Source: Nocardioides sp. L-11A (GTDB taxonomy: Bacteria > Actinomycetota > Actinomycetes > Propionibacteriales > Nocardioidaceae). From it: a DNA stretch of 64,000 nucleotides. The stretch's first letter is position 1. Every line of letters begins with the position of its first letter. The notes under the pieces are model-generated. The model saw nothing but the letters and a program-made list of their open reading frames with translations. It did not search any database and was not told where the DNA came from. Position numbers and translations under genes: made by a program. Below are positions 6,448 through 16,272 of the stretch, piece after piece. The DNA lies in NCBI GenBank assembly GCA_029961745.1, contig CP124680.1, positions 1,178,001 to 1,242,000 on the forward strand. The letters run 5' to 3'.

Positions 6448-8184
6448 CTAGACCCAGCGCGAGAACCAGACCCGGTCCAGCCACTCGCTGTGCGTCAGCA
6501 TCTGGTTGGTCCAGATCGGCCAGAACCAGGCGAAGTTCACCAGGGTGAGGACGACGAACGCCCCACTCACGATGACGCCCGCGGTACGCCGGGCTGAGGG
6601 TGCGCGCGAGGGCCCGATCAGCGCCCCGATGGCGAGGGTCAGGGCCAGCACGGTGAACGGCAGGATCGCGATCGCGTAGAAGAGGAAGATCGGCCGGTCG
6701 TCGTACATCATCCACGGCAGCCATGCGGACAGCGCGCCCACGACGGTCAGCCCGTAGCGCCAGTCGCGGGCGCCGATCCACATCACCACCGCGAACAGCA
6801 GCGCCACTACGCCGCCCCACCACAGCACGGGCGTGGGGAGGAGCAGCACCTGCTTGATGCAGTCGCTGCCGGCGGGCGCGTCGCAGCCCGGGGCGTCGGG
6901 CGAGATGTCGTTGGTGACCGCGACGCCGACCGGCCGGTTGATGAGCAGCCAGCTCGACGGCTTGGACTCGTAGAAGTGCGTGGAGCAGTTCAGGAAGTGG
7001 GTGTGGAAGGTGTAGACGTCCTGGTGGTAGTACCACAGCGAGCGCAGCGACTGCCACGCCTCACCCAGTCCGCTCGCGTCCTTCTCGGTCGCCGTCGGCC
7101 ACTTCCTCGTCGTGTCGAGGTCGGTCGCGACGTAGGCGTCGTCGTCCTTCGCGCAGTGCCCCTGGCCGGTGTACTGCCGGTACTGCGTCGCGCTCAGGCT
7201 CTCCTCGTACTTGTCGGCGTGGGCCAGCCAGCCGCCCCAGGTGGCGATGTAGACGAGCAGCGCCACCACGACCAGGGACAGGAAGGCCGGGATGCCGTCG
7301 ATGATCGCGCCCTTCACCAGCGCCCACCGGACGCCGAGCGAGCGGCGCGCGCCGGCGCTCCAGAGCCAGCACAGGACACCGAGCGCGGCGAGCGGGTAGA
7401 GCGCCGTCCACTTGGTGCCCACGGCCAGCCCGAAGCACCCGCCGGCCGCCAGCAGCCACGGACGGAACAGGACCAGCGGCCCCCATCCGGTCAATGCCAC
7501 GCCGTCCGGCGTACGTCGGGCCCGCTTCGCCAGGCGCGCCCGGTGCCAGTCGCGGTCGGCCACCAGGCAGGACACGCCGCACAGCAGGAAGAGCGCCAAG
7601 AAGATGTCGAGCAGCGCCAGCCGGGAGAGCACGAAGTGCAGGCCGTCGAGCATGAGCAGGGCGCCGGCGATGCAGCCGAGCATCGTCGAGCCGGTCATCC
7701 GTCGCGCCAGGCGGCACATGACGAGCACCATCAGCGCGCCCGCGACGGCCGACGCGATCCGCCAGCCGAAGGGGTCCATCCCGAAGGCCTTCTCGCCGAG
7801 GGCGATCAGCCACTTGCCGACGTCGGGGTGCACGGCGAGCGACGGGTCTCCGGTCCACACCCCCTGGGTGTGGCCGGCGAGGATGTCGGCGTTGATGTCG
7901 GTCTTGGTGTTGCCGTCGGCGTCGCTCAGGTAGGTCTGGACGTAGCCGTTGTTGAGCAGTGACCAGGCGTCCTTGGCGTAGTACGTCTCGTCGAACGCGA
8001 AGCGGTGCGGGTTTCCGAGCCCGACCACGCGCAGCCCGAACGCCAGCAGCGTCAGCCCGATCGGCCCGAGCCAGCCGAGCAGCCGGTCGCGCCCCGAGAG
8101 CCGCCGGATCGGGCTGATCGCCCGCTCCACCGCCAGTGGCACCCGCCGGCCGAGCGCGGTGCGGGAGAGGCCGATGACGGTCAC
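6448..8184 (-). CDS. Dolichyl-phosphate-mannose-protein mannosyltransferase (PMT family)
   Basis: A 578-residue polytopic membrane enzyme that transfers mannose from polyprenyl-phosphate mannose to Ser/Thr of secreted proteins. The N-terminal loop has the catalytic acidic pair in FDETYYAKDA, then the family motif HPDVGKW. About ten further hydrophobic segments follow, ending WSRWV-like. The same gene next to rsmI is found in M. tuberculosis (Rv1002c beside Rv1003). I chose GTG at 8184: a TAGGCT hexamer (8193-8198) lies eight bases upstream, fitting a leaderless mRNA. The longer frame back to 8310 overlaps the vapC remnant. Confidence 0.92.
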   Translation of the reverse strand: MTVIGLSRTALGRRVPLAVERAISPIRRLSGRDRLLGWLGPIGLTLLAFGLRVVGLGNPHRFAFDETYYAKDAWSLLNNGYVQTYLSDADGNTKTDINADILAGHTQGVWTGDPSLAVHPDVGKWLIALGEKAFGMDPFGWRIASAVAGALMVLVMCRLARRMTGSTMLGCIAGALLMLDGLHFVLSRLALLDIFLALFLLCGVSCLVADRDWHRARLAKRARRTPDGVALTGWGPLVLFRPWLLAAGGCFGLAVGTKWTALYPLAALGVLCWLWSAGARRSLGVRWALVKGAIIDGIPAFLSLVVVALLVYIATWGGWLAHADKYEESLSATQYRQYTGQGHCAKDDDAYVATDLDTTRKWPTATEKDASGLGEAWQSLRSLWYYHQDVYTFHTHFLNCSTHFYESKPSSWLLINRPVGVAVTNDISPDAPGCDAPAGSDCIKQVLLLPTPVLWWGGVVALLFAVVMWIGARDWRYGLTVVGALSAWLPWMMYDDRPIFLFYAIAILPFTVLALTLAIGALIGPSRAPSARRTAGVIVSGAFVVLTLVNFAWFWPIWTNQMLTHSEWLDRVWFSRWV

Positions 8185-8192
8185 GGTGCCGA

Positions 8193-8198
8193 AGCCTA
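8193..8198 (-). promoter_or_regulatory. -10 element (TAGGCT) of the PMT gene
   Basis: On the minus strand TAGGCT lies eight bases before the GTG start, so transcription would start at or next to the start codon. Confidence 0.5.
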
Positions 8199-8215
8199 CG
8201 TGCCGGTGATCGGGG

Positions 8216-8332
8216 TCAAGGGGCCTGCCACAGGGAGAGGGGGTCGTGTCGCGCGGCGACCTCGGAGAGATCCGGCGAGGCGTCACGACGGAATGCCAGG
8301 GACCACACACTCGTGTCGACGAGCAGCGACAT
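8216..8332 (-). pseudogene. Truncated vapC toxin remnant (PIN domain N-terminus)
   Basis: A 38-codon frame begins at ATG 8332, 11 bases after the vapB stop, and ends TGA at 8216-8218. Its first residues, MSLLVDTSVWSLAFRRD, are the opening of a VapC PIN domain including the first catalytic Asp. Full VapC proteins have about 130 residues; here the frame departs after about 28 residues and stops, so three catalytic acidic residues are lost. The broken end lies 30 bases from the PMT start. The toxin cannot be functional. Confidence 0.8.
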
Positions 8333-8343
8333 CGGCGACCCGG

Positions 8344-8565
8344 TCAGTCGGCGAGGCCGAGCTTGCGGTCACGCGATCGCCGAGCCGCCTGGTGGTCGAA
8401 CCCGGTGTCCCACTCGATGGTGCCGAAGAGGTCGACGATCGTGGCCCGTTCACGAACGGCGAGGTACTCCCGCAGCGCGATCGTGACCGCTTCCTTCTTG
8501 GTGCGCGCTCCGCTGGCTTCGAGGACGTCGATCAGCTGAGGGTCGAGGGCGAGATTCGTCGCCAT
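8344..8565 (-). CDS. vapB: VapB-type antitoxin (orphan)
   Basis: A 73-residue VapB antitoxin. The N-terminus (NLALDPQLIDVLEASGARTK) is a ribbon-helix-helix-like DNA-binding part with the typical KKEAVTIALREYL helix. The C-terminus (WDTGFDHQAARRSRDRKL) is the toxin-neutralising tail. It starts at ATG 8565 with GAGGAGG seven bases upstream. The partner toxin downstream is truncated, so this antitoxin stands alone; it may still bind its own promoter or neutralise a related toxin elsewhere. It sits as an insertion between the PMT and rsmI genes. Confidence 0.85.
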   Translation of the reverse strand: MATNLALDPQLIDVLEASGARTKKEAVTIALREYLAVRERATIVDLFGTIEWDTGFDHQAARRSRDRKLGLAD

Positions 8566-8665
8566 GACACACCTCCTCACACATCGGTCTACACACGTTG
8601 CTACCCACATCGGGGAGGGGAGGGTGCGGGCTCGGGAGGGGGCGGCGCCGTGCGAGGATCGGGAC

Positions 8666-9502
8666 GTGAGTGGAGTCCTGGTGCTGGCGGGTACGCCGAT
8701 CGGCCAGGTCGGCGACGCGCCGCCGCGGCTCGCGGCCGAGCTGGCCACGGCCGACGTCGTCGCGGCCGAGGACACCCGCCGCCTGCGCCGCCTCGTGGCC
8801 GACCTCGGCATCGAGCTGGGCGGGCGGGTGGTGTCCTACTTCGAGGGCAACGAGGCCGCGCGCACGCCGTCCCTCGTCGAGGCGCTCGTCGCCGGCGAGC
8901 GGGTGGTGCTGGTGACCGACGCGGGGATGCCCAGCGTGTCCGACCCGGGCTACCGGCTCGTCGCCGCGGCCGTCGAGGCCGACATCCGGGTCACCGCCGT
9001 CCCCGGCCCGTCCGCGGTGCTGACCGCGCTCGCCGTGTCCGGGCTGCCGGTCGACCGGTTCTGCTTCGAGGGCTTCCTGCCGCGCAAGGCGGGGGAGCGC
9101 GGGCGCCGGCTCGCCGACCTGGCCGGGGAGCAGCGCACGATGGTCTTCTTCGAGGCGCCGCACCGCACCGCGGCCGCGCTCGCGGCGATGCGCGACGCGT
9201 TCGGCCCCGAGCGCGCCGCCGTGGTGTGCCGTGAGCTGACCAAGACCCACGAGGAGGTACGCCGTGACGGGCTCGCCGCCCTCGTCGACTGGGCCGCCCA
9301 GGGGGTCCGCGGCGAGGTGACGATCGTCGTCGCGGGCGCCGTCCCCGGAGCGGCGGTGGCGACCGACCCCGACAGCCTGCGCGCCGCGGTCGCGGAGCTC
9401 GAGGAGTCCGGCATGCGACGCAAGGAGGCGATCGCGGTGGTGGCCGGGCAGGCTGGACTCCCCAAACGCGACGTCTACCAGGTGGTGCACATCGATGGCT
9501 GA
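8666..9502 (+). CDS. rsmI: 16S rRNA (cytidine(1402)-2'-O)-methyltransferase
   Basis: A 278-residue SAM-dependent methyltransferase of the tetrapyrrole-methylase fold that adds the 2'-O-methyl to C1402 of 16S rRNA. Visible motifs are LVLAGTPIGQVGDAPPR, AAEDTRRLRRL, VTDAGMPSVSDPGYRL and VPGPSAVLTAL, all diagnostic of RsmI. The GTG at 8666 gives the normal length and N-terminus. A GAGGAT hexamer ends six bases upstream, fitting leaderless transcription. The gene overlaps the hydrolase gene by eight bases. Confidence 0.95.
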   Translation: MSGVLVLAGTPIGQVGDAPPRLAAELATADVVAAEDTRRLRRLVADLGIELGGRVVSYFEGNEAARTPSLVEALVAGERVVLVTDAGMPSVSDPGYRLVAAAVEADIRVTAVPGPSAVLTALAVSGLPVDRFCFEGFLPRKAGERGRRLADLAGEQRTMVFFEAPHRTAAALAAMRDAFGPERAAVVCRELTKTHEEVRRDGLAALVDWAAQGVRGEVTIVVAGAVPGAAVATDPDSLRAAVAELEESGMRRKEAIAVVAGQAGLPKRDVYQVVHIDG

Positions 9503-10358
9503 GCCGACGGCACGGATCACGACGGTCGAGCGGGACGGACTGGTCTTCGACGTCCTCGACGCCGGCCCGATCGACGGCGAGCCGATCCTGCTCCTGCACG
9601 GGTTCCCCGAGCGGGCGACGTCCTGGCGTCTGGTGGCTCCGCAGCTCCACGCCGCGGGCTATCGGACCATCGCGATGGACCAGCGTGGCTACGCGCCCCG
9701 GGCCCGACCGCCACGGCGTCGCGACTACCGGGTCTCACTGCTCGCGCAGGACGCGGTCGCCGTGATCGACGCCGTCGCCGGGCCGGGCGGTGCCGTCCAC
9801 GTCGTCGGCCACGACTGGGGTGCGATCGTCGCCTGGGCCCTCGCCCAGCACCACGCCGACCGGGTCCGCACCCTCACCGCCGTCTCGGTGCCCCACCCGG
9901 GCGCCTTCGTGTCCTCGCTCGTGCGCTCGGGCCAGCTGCTGAAGTCCTGGTACATGCTGGCCTTCCAGCTCCCGGTCCTGCCCGAGACGCTGCTCGGGCG
10001 GGTCCGCTCGGCGTCCGACCGGCAGCTCAGGCACGCCGGCATGACCCGAGCCGACGTGGACCGGGTGCGCACCGAGATCGTCGAGTCCGGGGCGCTGCCG
10101 CACGCGCTGGGGTGGTACCGCGCCCTGCCGTTCAACGACCCGCGCGACATGCGCGCCCGGGTCACCGTGCCGACGACCCTGGTCTGGAGCGACCAGGACG
10201 TGGCACTGGCCCGCTGGGGTGCGGAGCACACCGTCCGCTGGGTCGACGCGCCCTACCGCTTCGTCGAGCTCAACGGCGTCTCCCACTGGATCCCCACCCA
10301 GGCCCCCGACGCGCTGGTCGAGGCCGTCCTCGACCGCGTGGGCACCCCGGCGTCGTGA
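9495..10358 (+). CDS. Alpha/beta hydrolase, epoxide-hydrolase-like
   Basis: A 287-residue alpha/beta-hydrolase. The oxyanion segment is LLLHGFPERATSW. The nucleophile elbow reads VGHDWGA, placing Asp rather than Ser as nucleophile, typical of epoxide hydrolases and haloalkane dehalogenases. The terminal catalytic His is in NGVSHWIP. It overlaps rsmI by eight bases and tatD by four, so it is in a core operon where M. tuberculosis has other genes. It is similar in outline to the hydrolase at 18287. Substrate unknown. Confidence 0.85.
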   Translation: MAEPTARITTVERDGLVFDVLDAGPIDGEPILLLHGFPERATSWRLVAPQLHAAGYRTIAMDQRGYAPRARPPRRRDYRVSLLAQDAVAVIDAVAGPGGAVHVVGHDWGAIVAWALAQHHADRVRTLTAVSVPHPGAFVSSLVRSGQLLKSWYMLAFQLPVLPETLLGRVRSASDRQLRHAGMTRADVDRVRTEIVESGALPHALGWYRALPFNDPRDMRARVTVPTTLVWSDQDVALARWGAEHTVRWVDAPYRFVELNGVSHWIPTQAPDALVEAVLDRVGTPAS

Positions 10359-11209
10359 GCACCGACGAGCGCCCGCCCGTCCCGGAGCCCCTGCCGCACC
10401 CCGTCGTCGACAACCACTGTCACCTCGACATCGGTCGCGGGGGCGAGGCATGGGACACCCGGGAGGCGATCGATGCGGCCGCCGCGGTCGGCGTACCCCG
10501 GATCGTGCAGATCGGCTGCGACCTCCCCGGTGCCCGGTGGGCGGTGGCCGCCGCCGCGGAGCACCCTGAGCTCGTCGCCGGCGTCGCCCTGCATCCCAAC
10601 GAGGCGCCGCGGATCCTCGAGCGCGACGGTCGCGCGGCGCTGGAGGCGGCGTGGGAGGAGATCGAGCGGCTCGCCGGAGCCCATGACCGGGTGCGGGCGG
10701 TGGGGGAGACCGGCCTCGACGCCTTCCGCACCGGCGCCGAGGGCCGCGCCGTGCAGGCGGAGTCGTTCCGGCGCCACATCGACATCGCCAAGCGGCTCGA
10801 CAAGACCCTCGTCATCCACGACCGGGAGACCCACGACGAGGTGCTCGAGGTGATCGACGGCGAGGGCGCTCCGGACCGGTGGGTGATGCACTGCTTCTCC
10901 GGCGACGCGGACTTCGCCCGGGCCTGCCTCGACCGGGGGGCCTACCTCTCCTTCGCCGGGACGGTCACCTTCAAGAACGCCGCGCCGCTGCGCGAGGCGC
11001 TGCGGATCGTGCCCCGCGACCGGGTGCTGGTCGAGACCGACGCGCCCTATCTCACCCCGTCGCCCTTCCGCGGCCGCACCAACGCGTCGTACCTCGTCCC
11101 GCTGACGGTGCGCGCGATGGCCGCCGAGCGCGGGGACGACGTGACGGAGCTGTGTGCCGCCATCGACGCCACCACCGAGACCGCCTTCGGAGGCTCCTGG
11201 GGAGTGTGA
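10355..11209 (+). CDS. TatD family deoxyribonuclease / metal hydrolase
   Basis: A 284-residue TIM-barrel metal-dependent hydrolase of the TatD family. It has the N-terminal metal motif DNHCHLD, the strand GVALHPNEAP, the metal Glu in AVGETGLDAF, and the C-terminal VETDAPYLTPSPFRG. Family members have 3'-5' exonuclease activity and repair roles. The GTG at 10355 overlaps the preceding stop (GTGA); the open frame further upstream is a shadow of the hydrolase gene. TatD just before rpfB, rsmA and ispE matches M. tuberculosis Rv1008-Rv1011. Confidence 0.93.
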   Translation: MSTDERPPVPEPLPHPVVDNHCHLDIGRGGEAWDTREAIDAAAAVGVPRIVQIGCDLPGARWAVAAAAEHPELVAGVALHPNEAPRILERDGRAALEAAWEEIERLAGAHDRVRAVGETGLDAFRTGAEGRAVQAESFRRHIDIAKRLDKTLVIHDRETHDEVLEVIDGEGAPDRWVMHCFSGDADFARACLDRGAYLSFAGTVTFKNAAPLREALRIVPRDRVLVETDAPYLTPSPFRGRTNASYLVPLTVRAMAAERGDDVTELCAAIDATTETAFGGSWGV

Positions 11210-11319
11210 CAGGTGGGGCGGATGGGGCGCGGCGGCGTGAAACAGGTCACCCGACGGCGCGCTGAGGGCCCTCGCCAAGTTGCCATCGACGGTCGTGCCC
11301 TGCTCTCGTGGATGGCTGA

Positions 11320-12609
<1,290 letters not shown>

Positions 12610-12625
12610 CCGGGAGCGGAGCCGA

Positions 12626-12631
12626 TAGCCT
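12626..12631 (+). promoter_or_regulatory. -10 element (TAGCCT) of rsmA
   Basis: TAGCCT ends seven bases before the ATG at 12639, predicting a leaderless transcript for rsmA-ispE-ABC-F. Confidence 0.55.
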
Positions 12632-12638
12632 GGGCCCC

Positions 12639-13523
12639 ATGCCTGAAACCTCCGCTCCGCGGCTGCTCGGCCCGGCGGAGGTTCGGGAGCTGGCGGCGCG
12701 GCTCGGACTGCGCCCGACCAAGCAGCGCGGCCAGAACTTCGTCATCGACGCCAACACGGTGCGCCGCATCGTGCGCGAGTCCGGCGTCGCCGCGGACGAG
12801 GTCGTGGTCGAGGTCGGCCCGGGGCTGGGGTCGCTGACGCTGGCGCTGCTCGAGGCCGGCGCCGAGGTGACCGCGATCGAGGTGGACCCGCTGTTGGCCG
12901 GGGAGCTGCCCGCCACCATCGGCGCCTTCGCGCCCGGCCAGGCCGAGCGGTTCCGGGTCGTGCTCGCCGATGCCCTGAGCGTGACCGAGCTGCCCGGTCC
13001 GCCACCGCGGGCCCTGGTGGCCAACCTGCCCTACAACGTCTCCGTGCCGGTCCTGCTGCATCTGCTGGCCCTGCTGCCGTCGCTGGAGCACGGCCTGGTG
13101 ATGGTGCAGGCCGAGGTCGCCGACCGGCTGGCGGCGGCACCGGGATCGAAGACCTATGGCATCCCCTCGGCGAAGGCGGCCTGGTTCGCCGACGTACGCC
13201 GGGCGGGCGCGATCGGGCGCAACGTCTTCTGGCCGGCCCCCAACGTCGACTCGGGCCTGGTCGCCTGGACCCGGCGCGAGCCGCCGACCGACCGGGTGGC
13301 GCGGGAGCAGGTGTTCGCGGTGATCGACGCCGCGTTCGCCCAGCGGCGCAAGGCGCTGCGCGGCGCGCTGCGCGCGATCGCCGGTGGCGCCGAGAAGGCG
13401 GAGGCCGCCCTGCGGACGGCGGGGATCGACCCGCTGACCCGCGGCGAGGCGCTCGGCATCGACGAGTTCGTGGCGATCACGGTCGCCCTCCAGGAGAGTC
13501 CCGACGCAGGGGAGAGTGCATGA
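12639..13523 (+). CDS. rsmA: 16S rRNA dimethyladenosine transferase
   Basis: A 294-residue SAM-dependent methyltransferase (KsgA) that dimethylates A1518 and A1519 of 16S rRNA. Motifs: [18 protein letters not shown] at the N-terminus, [20 protein letters not shown] (SAM loop), AIEVD, and the catalytic [15 protein letters not shown]. The C-terminal helical domain ends with the [11 protein letters not shown] pattern. Start ATG at 12639 is preferred because TAGCCT lies just upstream and the open frame before it shadows rpfB. It overlaps ispE by four bases. Confidence 0.96.
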   Translation: MPETSAPRLLGPAEVRELAARLGLRPTKQRGQNFVIDANTVRRIVRESGVAADEVVVEVGPGLGSLTLALLEAGAEVTAIEVDPLLAGELPATIGAFAPGQAERFRVVLADALSVTELPGPPPRALVANLPYNVSVPVLLHLLALLPSLEHGLVMVQAEVADRLAAAPGSKTYGIPSAKAAWFADVRRAGAIGRNVFWPAPNVDSGLVAWTRREPPTDRVAREQVFAVIDAAFAQRRKALRGALRAIAGGAEKAEAALRTAGIDPLTRGEALGIDEFVAITVALQESPDAGESA

Positions 13524-14413
13524 CGCAGGTGACGGTGCGGGCCCCCGCGAAGATCAACCTCCACCTCGGAGTCGGCGGGCTGCGGCCGGACGGCAAGCAC
13601 GTCCTCGCGACGGTCTACCAGGCCGTCGGGCTGTACGACGACGTCACCGTCGCCGAGGCCGACGACTGGTCGGTCGCGATGACCGAGCCGATCGACGGCG
13701 TCCCCCTCGACGACACCAATATCGCCGTCCGCGCCGGCTGGGCGCTGACCGCCCACCACGGCATCGACCGGGCCGCCCGGATCACCATCGCCAAGGGGAT
13801 CCCGGTCATGGGCGGCATGGCCGGCGGATCCGCCGACGCGGCCGCCACCCTGCTGGCGCTGGACCGGCTCTGGGACCTGCAGACCTCCGACGACGACCTG
13901 CTCCGGATCGCCGGCACGCTCGGCAGCGACGTACCGTTCGCGCTGCTCGGTGGCACCGCCCTCGGCACCGGCCACGGCGAGGTCGTCAGCCCCGTCGCCG
14001 ACGCCAGCTCGGTGTGGTGGGTCGTGGTGCTCTCCGACGAGGGCCTCTCCACGCCCGCGGTCTACGGTCACTTCGACGAGCTGTCACCCGACGCTCCCGC
14101 CGCGCCGCCGATCCCGGACGACCTGATCGCCGCGCTCGGCACCGGCTACACCGACGAGATCGGCGACCTGCTCGCCAACGACCTGTGGCCCGCCGCCCGG
14201 GACCTGCGTCCCGACCTGGTCGATGTCGAGGTGCGGCTGCGCAGCATGGCGCCCGACGGCGTCCTCCTCTCCGGTTCCGGGCCGACCCTCCTCGTCCTGC
14301 ACGAGGACGTCGAGGAGGCGCGGACCACCGTCGCGGAGCTGACCGAGCAGGGCCTGCGCTGCACGCTCGCCCCCGGCCCCGTCGCCGGTGCCCACGTGGT
14401 GACCTATGCCTGA
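13520..14413 (+). CDS. ispE: 4-diphosphocytidyl-2-C-methyl-D-erythritol kinase
   Basis: A 297-residue GHMP kinase of the MEP isoprenoid pathway that phosphorylates CDP-methylerythritol. It shows the N-terminal [14 protein letters not shown], the GHMP ATP loop [19 protein letters not shown], and the C-terminal [13 protein letters not shown]. Length is normal. The start overlaps the rsmA stop (ATGA), and the end overlaps the ABC-F gene by eight bases. The rsmA-ispE pairing is conserved across actinobacteria. Confidence 0.96.
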   Translation: MTQVTVRAPAKINLHLGVGGLRPDGKHVLATVYQAVGLYDDVTVAEADDWSVAMTEPIDGVPLDDTNIAVRAGWALTAHHGIDRAARITIAKGIPVMGGMAGGSADAAATLLALDRLWDLQTSDDDLLRIAGTLGSDVPFALLGGTALGTGHGEVVSPVADASSVWWVVVLSDEGLSTPAVYGHFDELSPDAPAAPPIPDDLIAALGTGYTDEIGDLLANDLWPAARDLRPDLVDVEVRLRSMAPDGVLLSGSGPTLLVLHEDVEEARTTVAELTEQGLRCTLAPGPVAGAHVVTYA

Positions 14414-16220
14414 GCCGCGCAGCCTGCTCAACCTGGAGCGGGTCTCGAAGTCGTACGGCGTCCGCCCGCTGCTCGCCGACGTCTCGCTCGGCGTCGGGGA
14501 GGGCGAGCGGATCGGCATCGTGGGCCGCAACGGCGACGGCAAGACGACGCTGCTGCGCATCATGACGGGCACCGAGGAGCCCGACGAGGGACGCGTCTCG
14601 CGCCAGCGGGGGCTCCTGGTCGGCGTGCTGTCCCAGCACGACGACTTCGACGACAGCCACACCGTGCGCGAGGTCGTGCTCCAGGGCAAGGCCGACCACG
14701 AGTGGGCGGCCGACGCGCGGCTGCGCGAGATCGTGGACGTGCTGCTGGCGGGCGTGGATCTCGACCGCGCCGTGCACGGCCTCTCCGGCGGCGAGCGCCG
14801 CCGATGCGCCCTGGCCGGCCTGCTGCTGGGCGACCACGACCTGGTCGTGCTCGACGAGCCGACCAACCACCTCGACGTCGAGGCGGTCGCCTGGCTGGCC
14901 GCCCACCTCGCCGCGCGGCCCTCCGCGCTGGTCGTCGTCACCCACGACCGCTGGTTCCTCGATGCCGTGTGCCAGCAGACCTGGGAGGTCCACGACGGCG
15001 TCGTCGACACCTACGAGGGCGGGTACGCCGCCTTCGTACTCGCCAAGGCGGAGCGCCAGCGCCAGGCCGCCGCCTCCGAGCAGCGCCGGCAGAACCTGGT
15101 CCGCAAGGAGCTCGCCTGGCTGCGGCGCGGCGCCCCAGCGCGTACCTCGAAGCCCAAGTTCCGCATCGACGCCGCCAACGCGCTCATCGAGGACGTGCCG
15201 CCACCACGCGACCGCCTCGAGTTGCAGCGGTTCGCCGCCCAGCGGCTGGGCAAGGACGTCATCGACGTCGAGGACGTCGACTTCGCGCGGGGCACCCGTC
15301 AGCTGCTCTCCCACGCCACCTGGCGCCTCGGGCCCGGGGACCGGGTCGGCCTGGTCGGCGTCAACGGCGCCGGCAAGACCTCGGTGCTCTCCCTGCTCTC
15401 CGGCGAGGCGGCCCCCCGTGTCGGCAAGGTGCGCCACGGCCGTACCGTCGCCCTCCAGCACCTCACCCAGGACGTCGAGGTCGACGACCCGGAGGCCCGG
15501 GTGCTGGCCACCGTCGAGTCGATCCGGCGCGTCACGAAGACCGCCGACGGCGAGATCAGCGCCACCTCGATGCTCGAGCGCTTCGGGTTCACCGGCGACA
15601 AGCTGACCGCCCGGATCGGTGACCTCTCCGGTGGCGAGCGGCGCCGGTTCCAGTTGCTCCGGCTGCTGCTGACCGAGCCCAACGTGCTGCTCCTCGACGA
15701 GCCGACCAACGACCTCGACATCGAGACCCTCAACGTCCTCGAGGACTTCCTCGACGGCTGGCCCGGCACCCTCGTCGTCGTCTCCCACGACAGGTACTTC
15801 CTGGAGCGGGTCACCGATTCGGTCTGGGCCCTGCTCGGCGACGGGCAGGTCTCGATGCTGCCTCGCGGCGTCGACGAGTACCTGGAGCGGAGGGCGGCGG
15901 CGATGCATCTCGACGTCGCCGCGCCGACCCCTCCCGCCGCGCCTGCCACGTCCGTGTCGTCGGGTGCCGGCGGAGGAGTGACTCCGCCGAAGGCCAAGGC
16001 CGGCTCCGCGGAGGAGCGGGCCGCGCGGAAGACCGTCGCCCGTCTCGACAAGGTCCTCGAGCGACTCGCCGCCCGCGAGGCGGAGCTGACCGCCGACCTC
16101 GCGGCCCACGCGACCGACCCCGAGCGGCTGACCGCGATCGGCACCGAGCTCGCCGCCCTGCAGGAGGAGAAGGATGCCGCCGAGCTGGAGTGGCTCGAGG
16201 CCGCCGAGGTACTGGGCTAG
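14406..16220 (+). CDS. ABC-F family ATP-binding protein
   Basis: A 604-residue protein with two ABC ATPase domains and no membrane segments, the ABC-F layout of ribosome-associated translation factors. Walker A motifs are GRNGDGKTT (about residue 37) and GVNGAGKTS (about 316); signatures are LSGGERRR in both halves; Walker B motifs are VVLDEPTNHLD and LLLDEPTNDLD. The linker between them is basic and helical. The C-terminus (about 520-600) is a coiled coil as in Uup. It sits last in the rsmA-ispE operon. Whether it confers antibiotic protection cannot be told. Confidence 0.9.
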   Translation: MPEPRSLLNLERVSKSYGVRPLLADVSLGVGEGERIGIVGRNGDGKTTLLRIMTGTEEPDEGRVSRQRGLLVGVLSQHDDFDDSHTVREVVLQGKADHEWAADARLREIVDVLLAGVDLDRAVHGLSGGERRRCALAGLLLGDHDLVVLDEPTNHLDVEAVAWLAAHLAARPSALVVVTHDRWFLDAVCQQTWEVHDGVVDTYEGGYAAFVLAKAERQRQAAASEQRRQNLVRKELAWLRRGAPARTSKPKFRIDAANALIEDVPPPRDRLELQRFAAQRLGKDVIDVEDVDFARGTRQLLSHATWRLGPGDRVGLVGVNGAGKTSVLSLLSGEAAPRVGKVRHGRTVALQHLTQDVEVDDPEARVLATVESIRRVTKTADGEISATSMLERFGFTGDKLTARIGDLSGGERRRFQLLRLLLTEPNVLLLDEPTNDLDIETLNVLEDFLDGWPGTLVVVSHDRYFLERVTDSVWALLGDGQVSMLPRGVDEYLERRAAAMHLDVAAPTPPAAPATSVSSGAGGGVTPPKAKAGSAEERAARKTVARLDKVLERLAAREAELTADLAAHATDPERLTAIGTELAALQEEKDAAELEWLEAAEVLG

Positions 16221-16272
16221 TCACGCGCGCCGGCCCGCGGTTCGACCGATCGCTTCTGGGAAGGTTGCGAGC

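Noticed and set aside
8185..8310. Longer N-terminus for the PMT protein (start at 8310)
   Set aside because: It would overlap the vapC remnant, and a -10 element lies between; the residues before GTG 8184 are not family-like.
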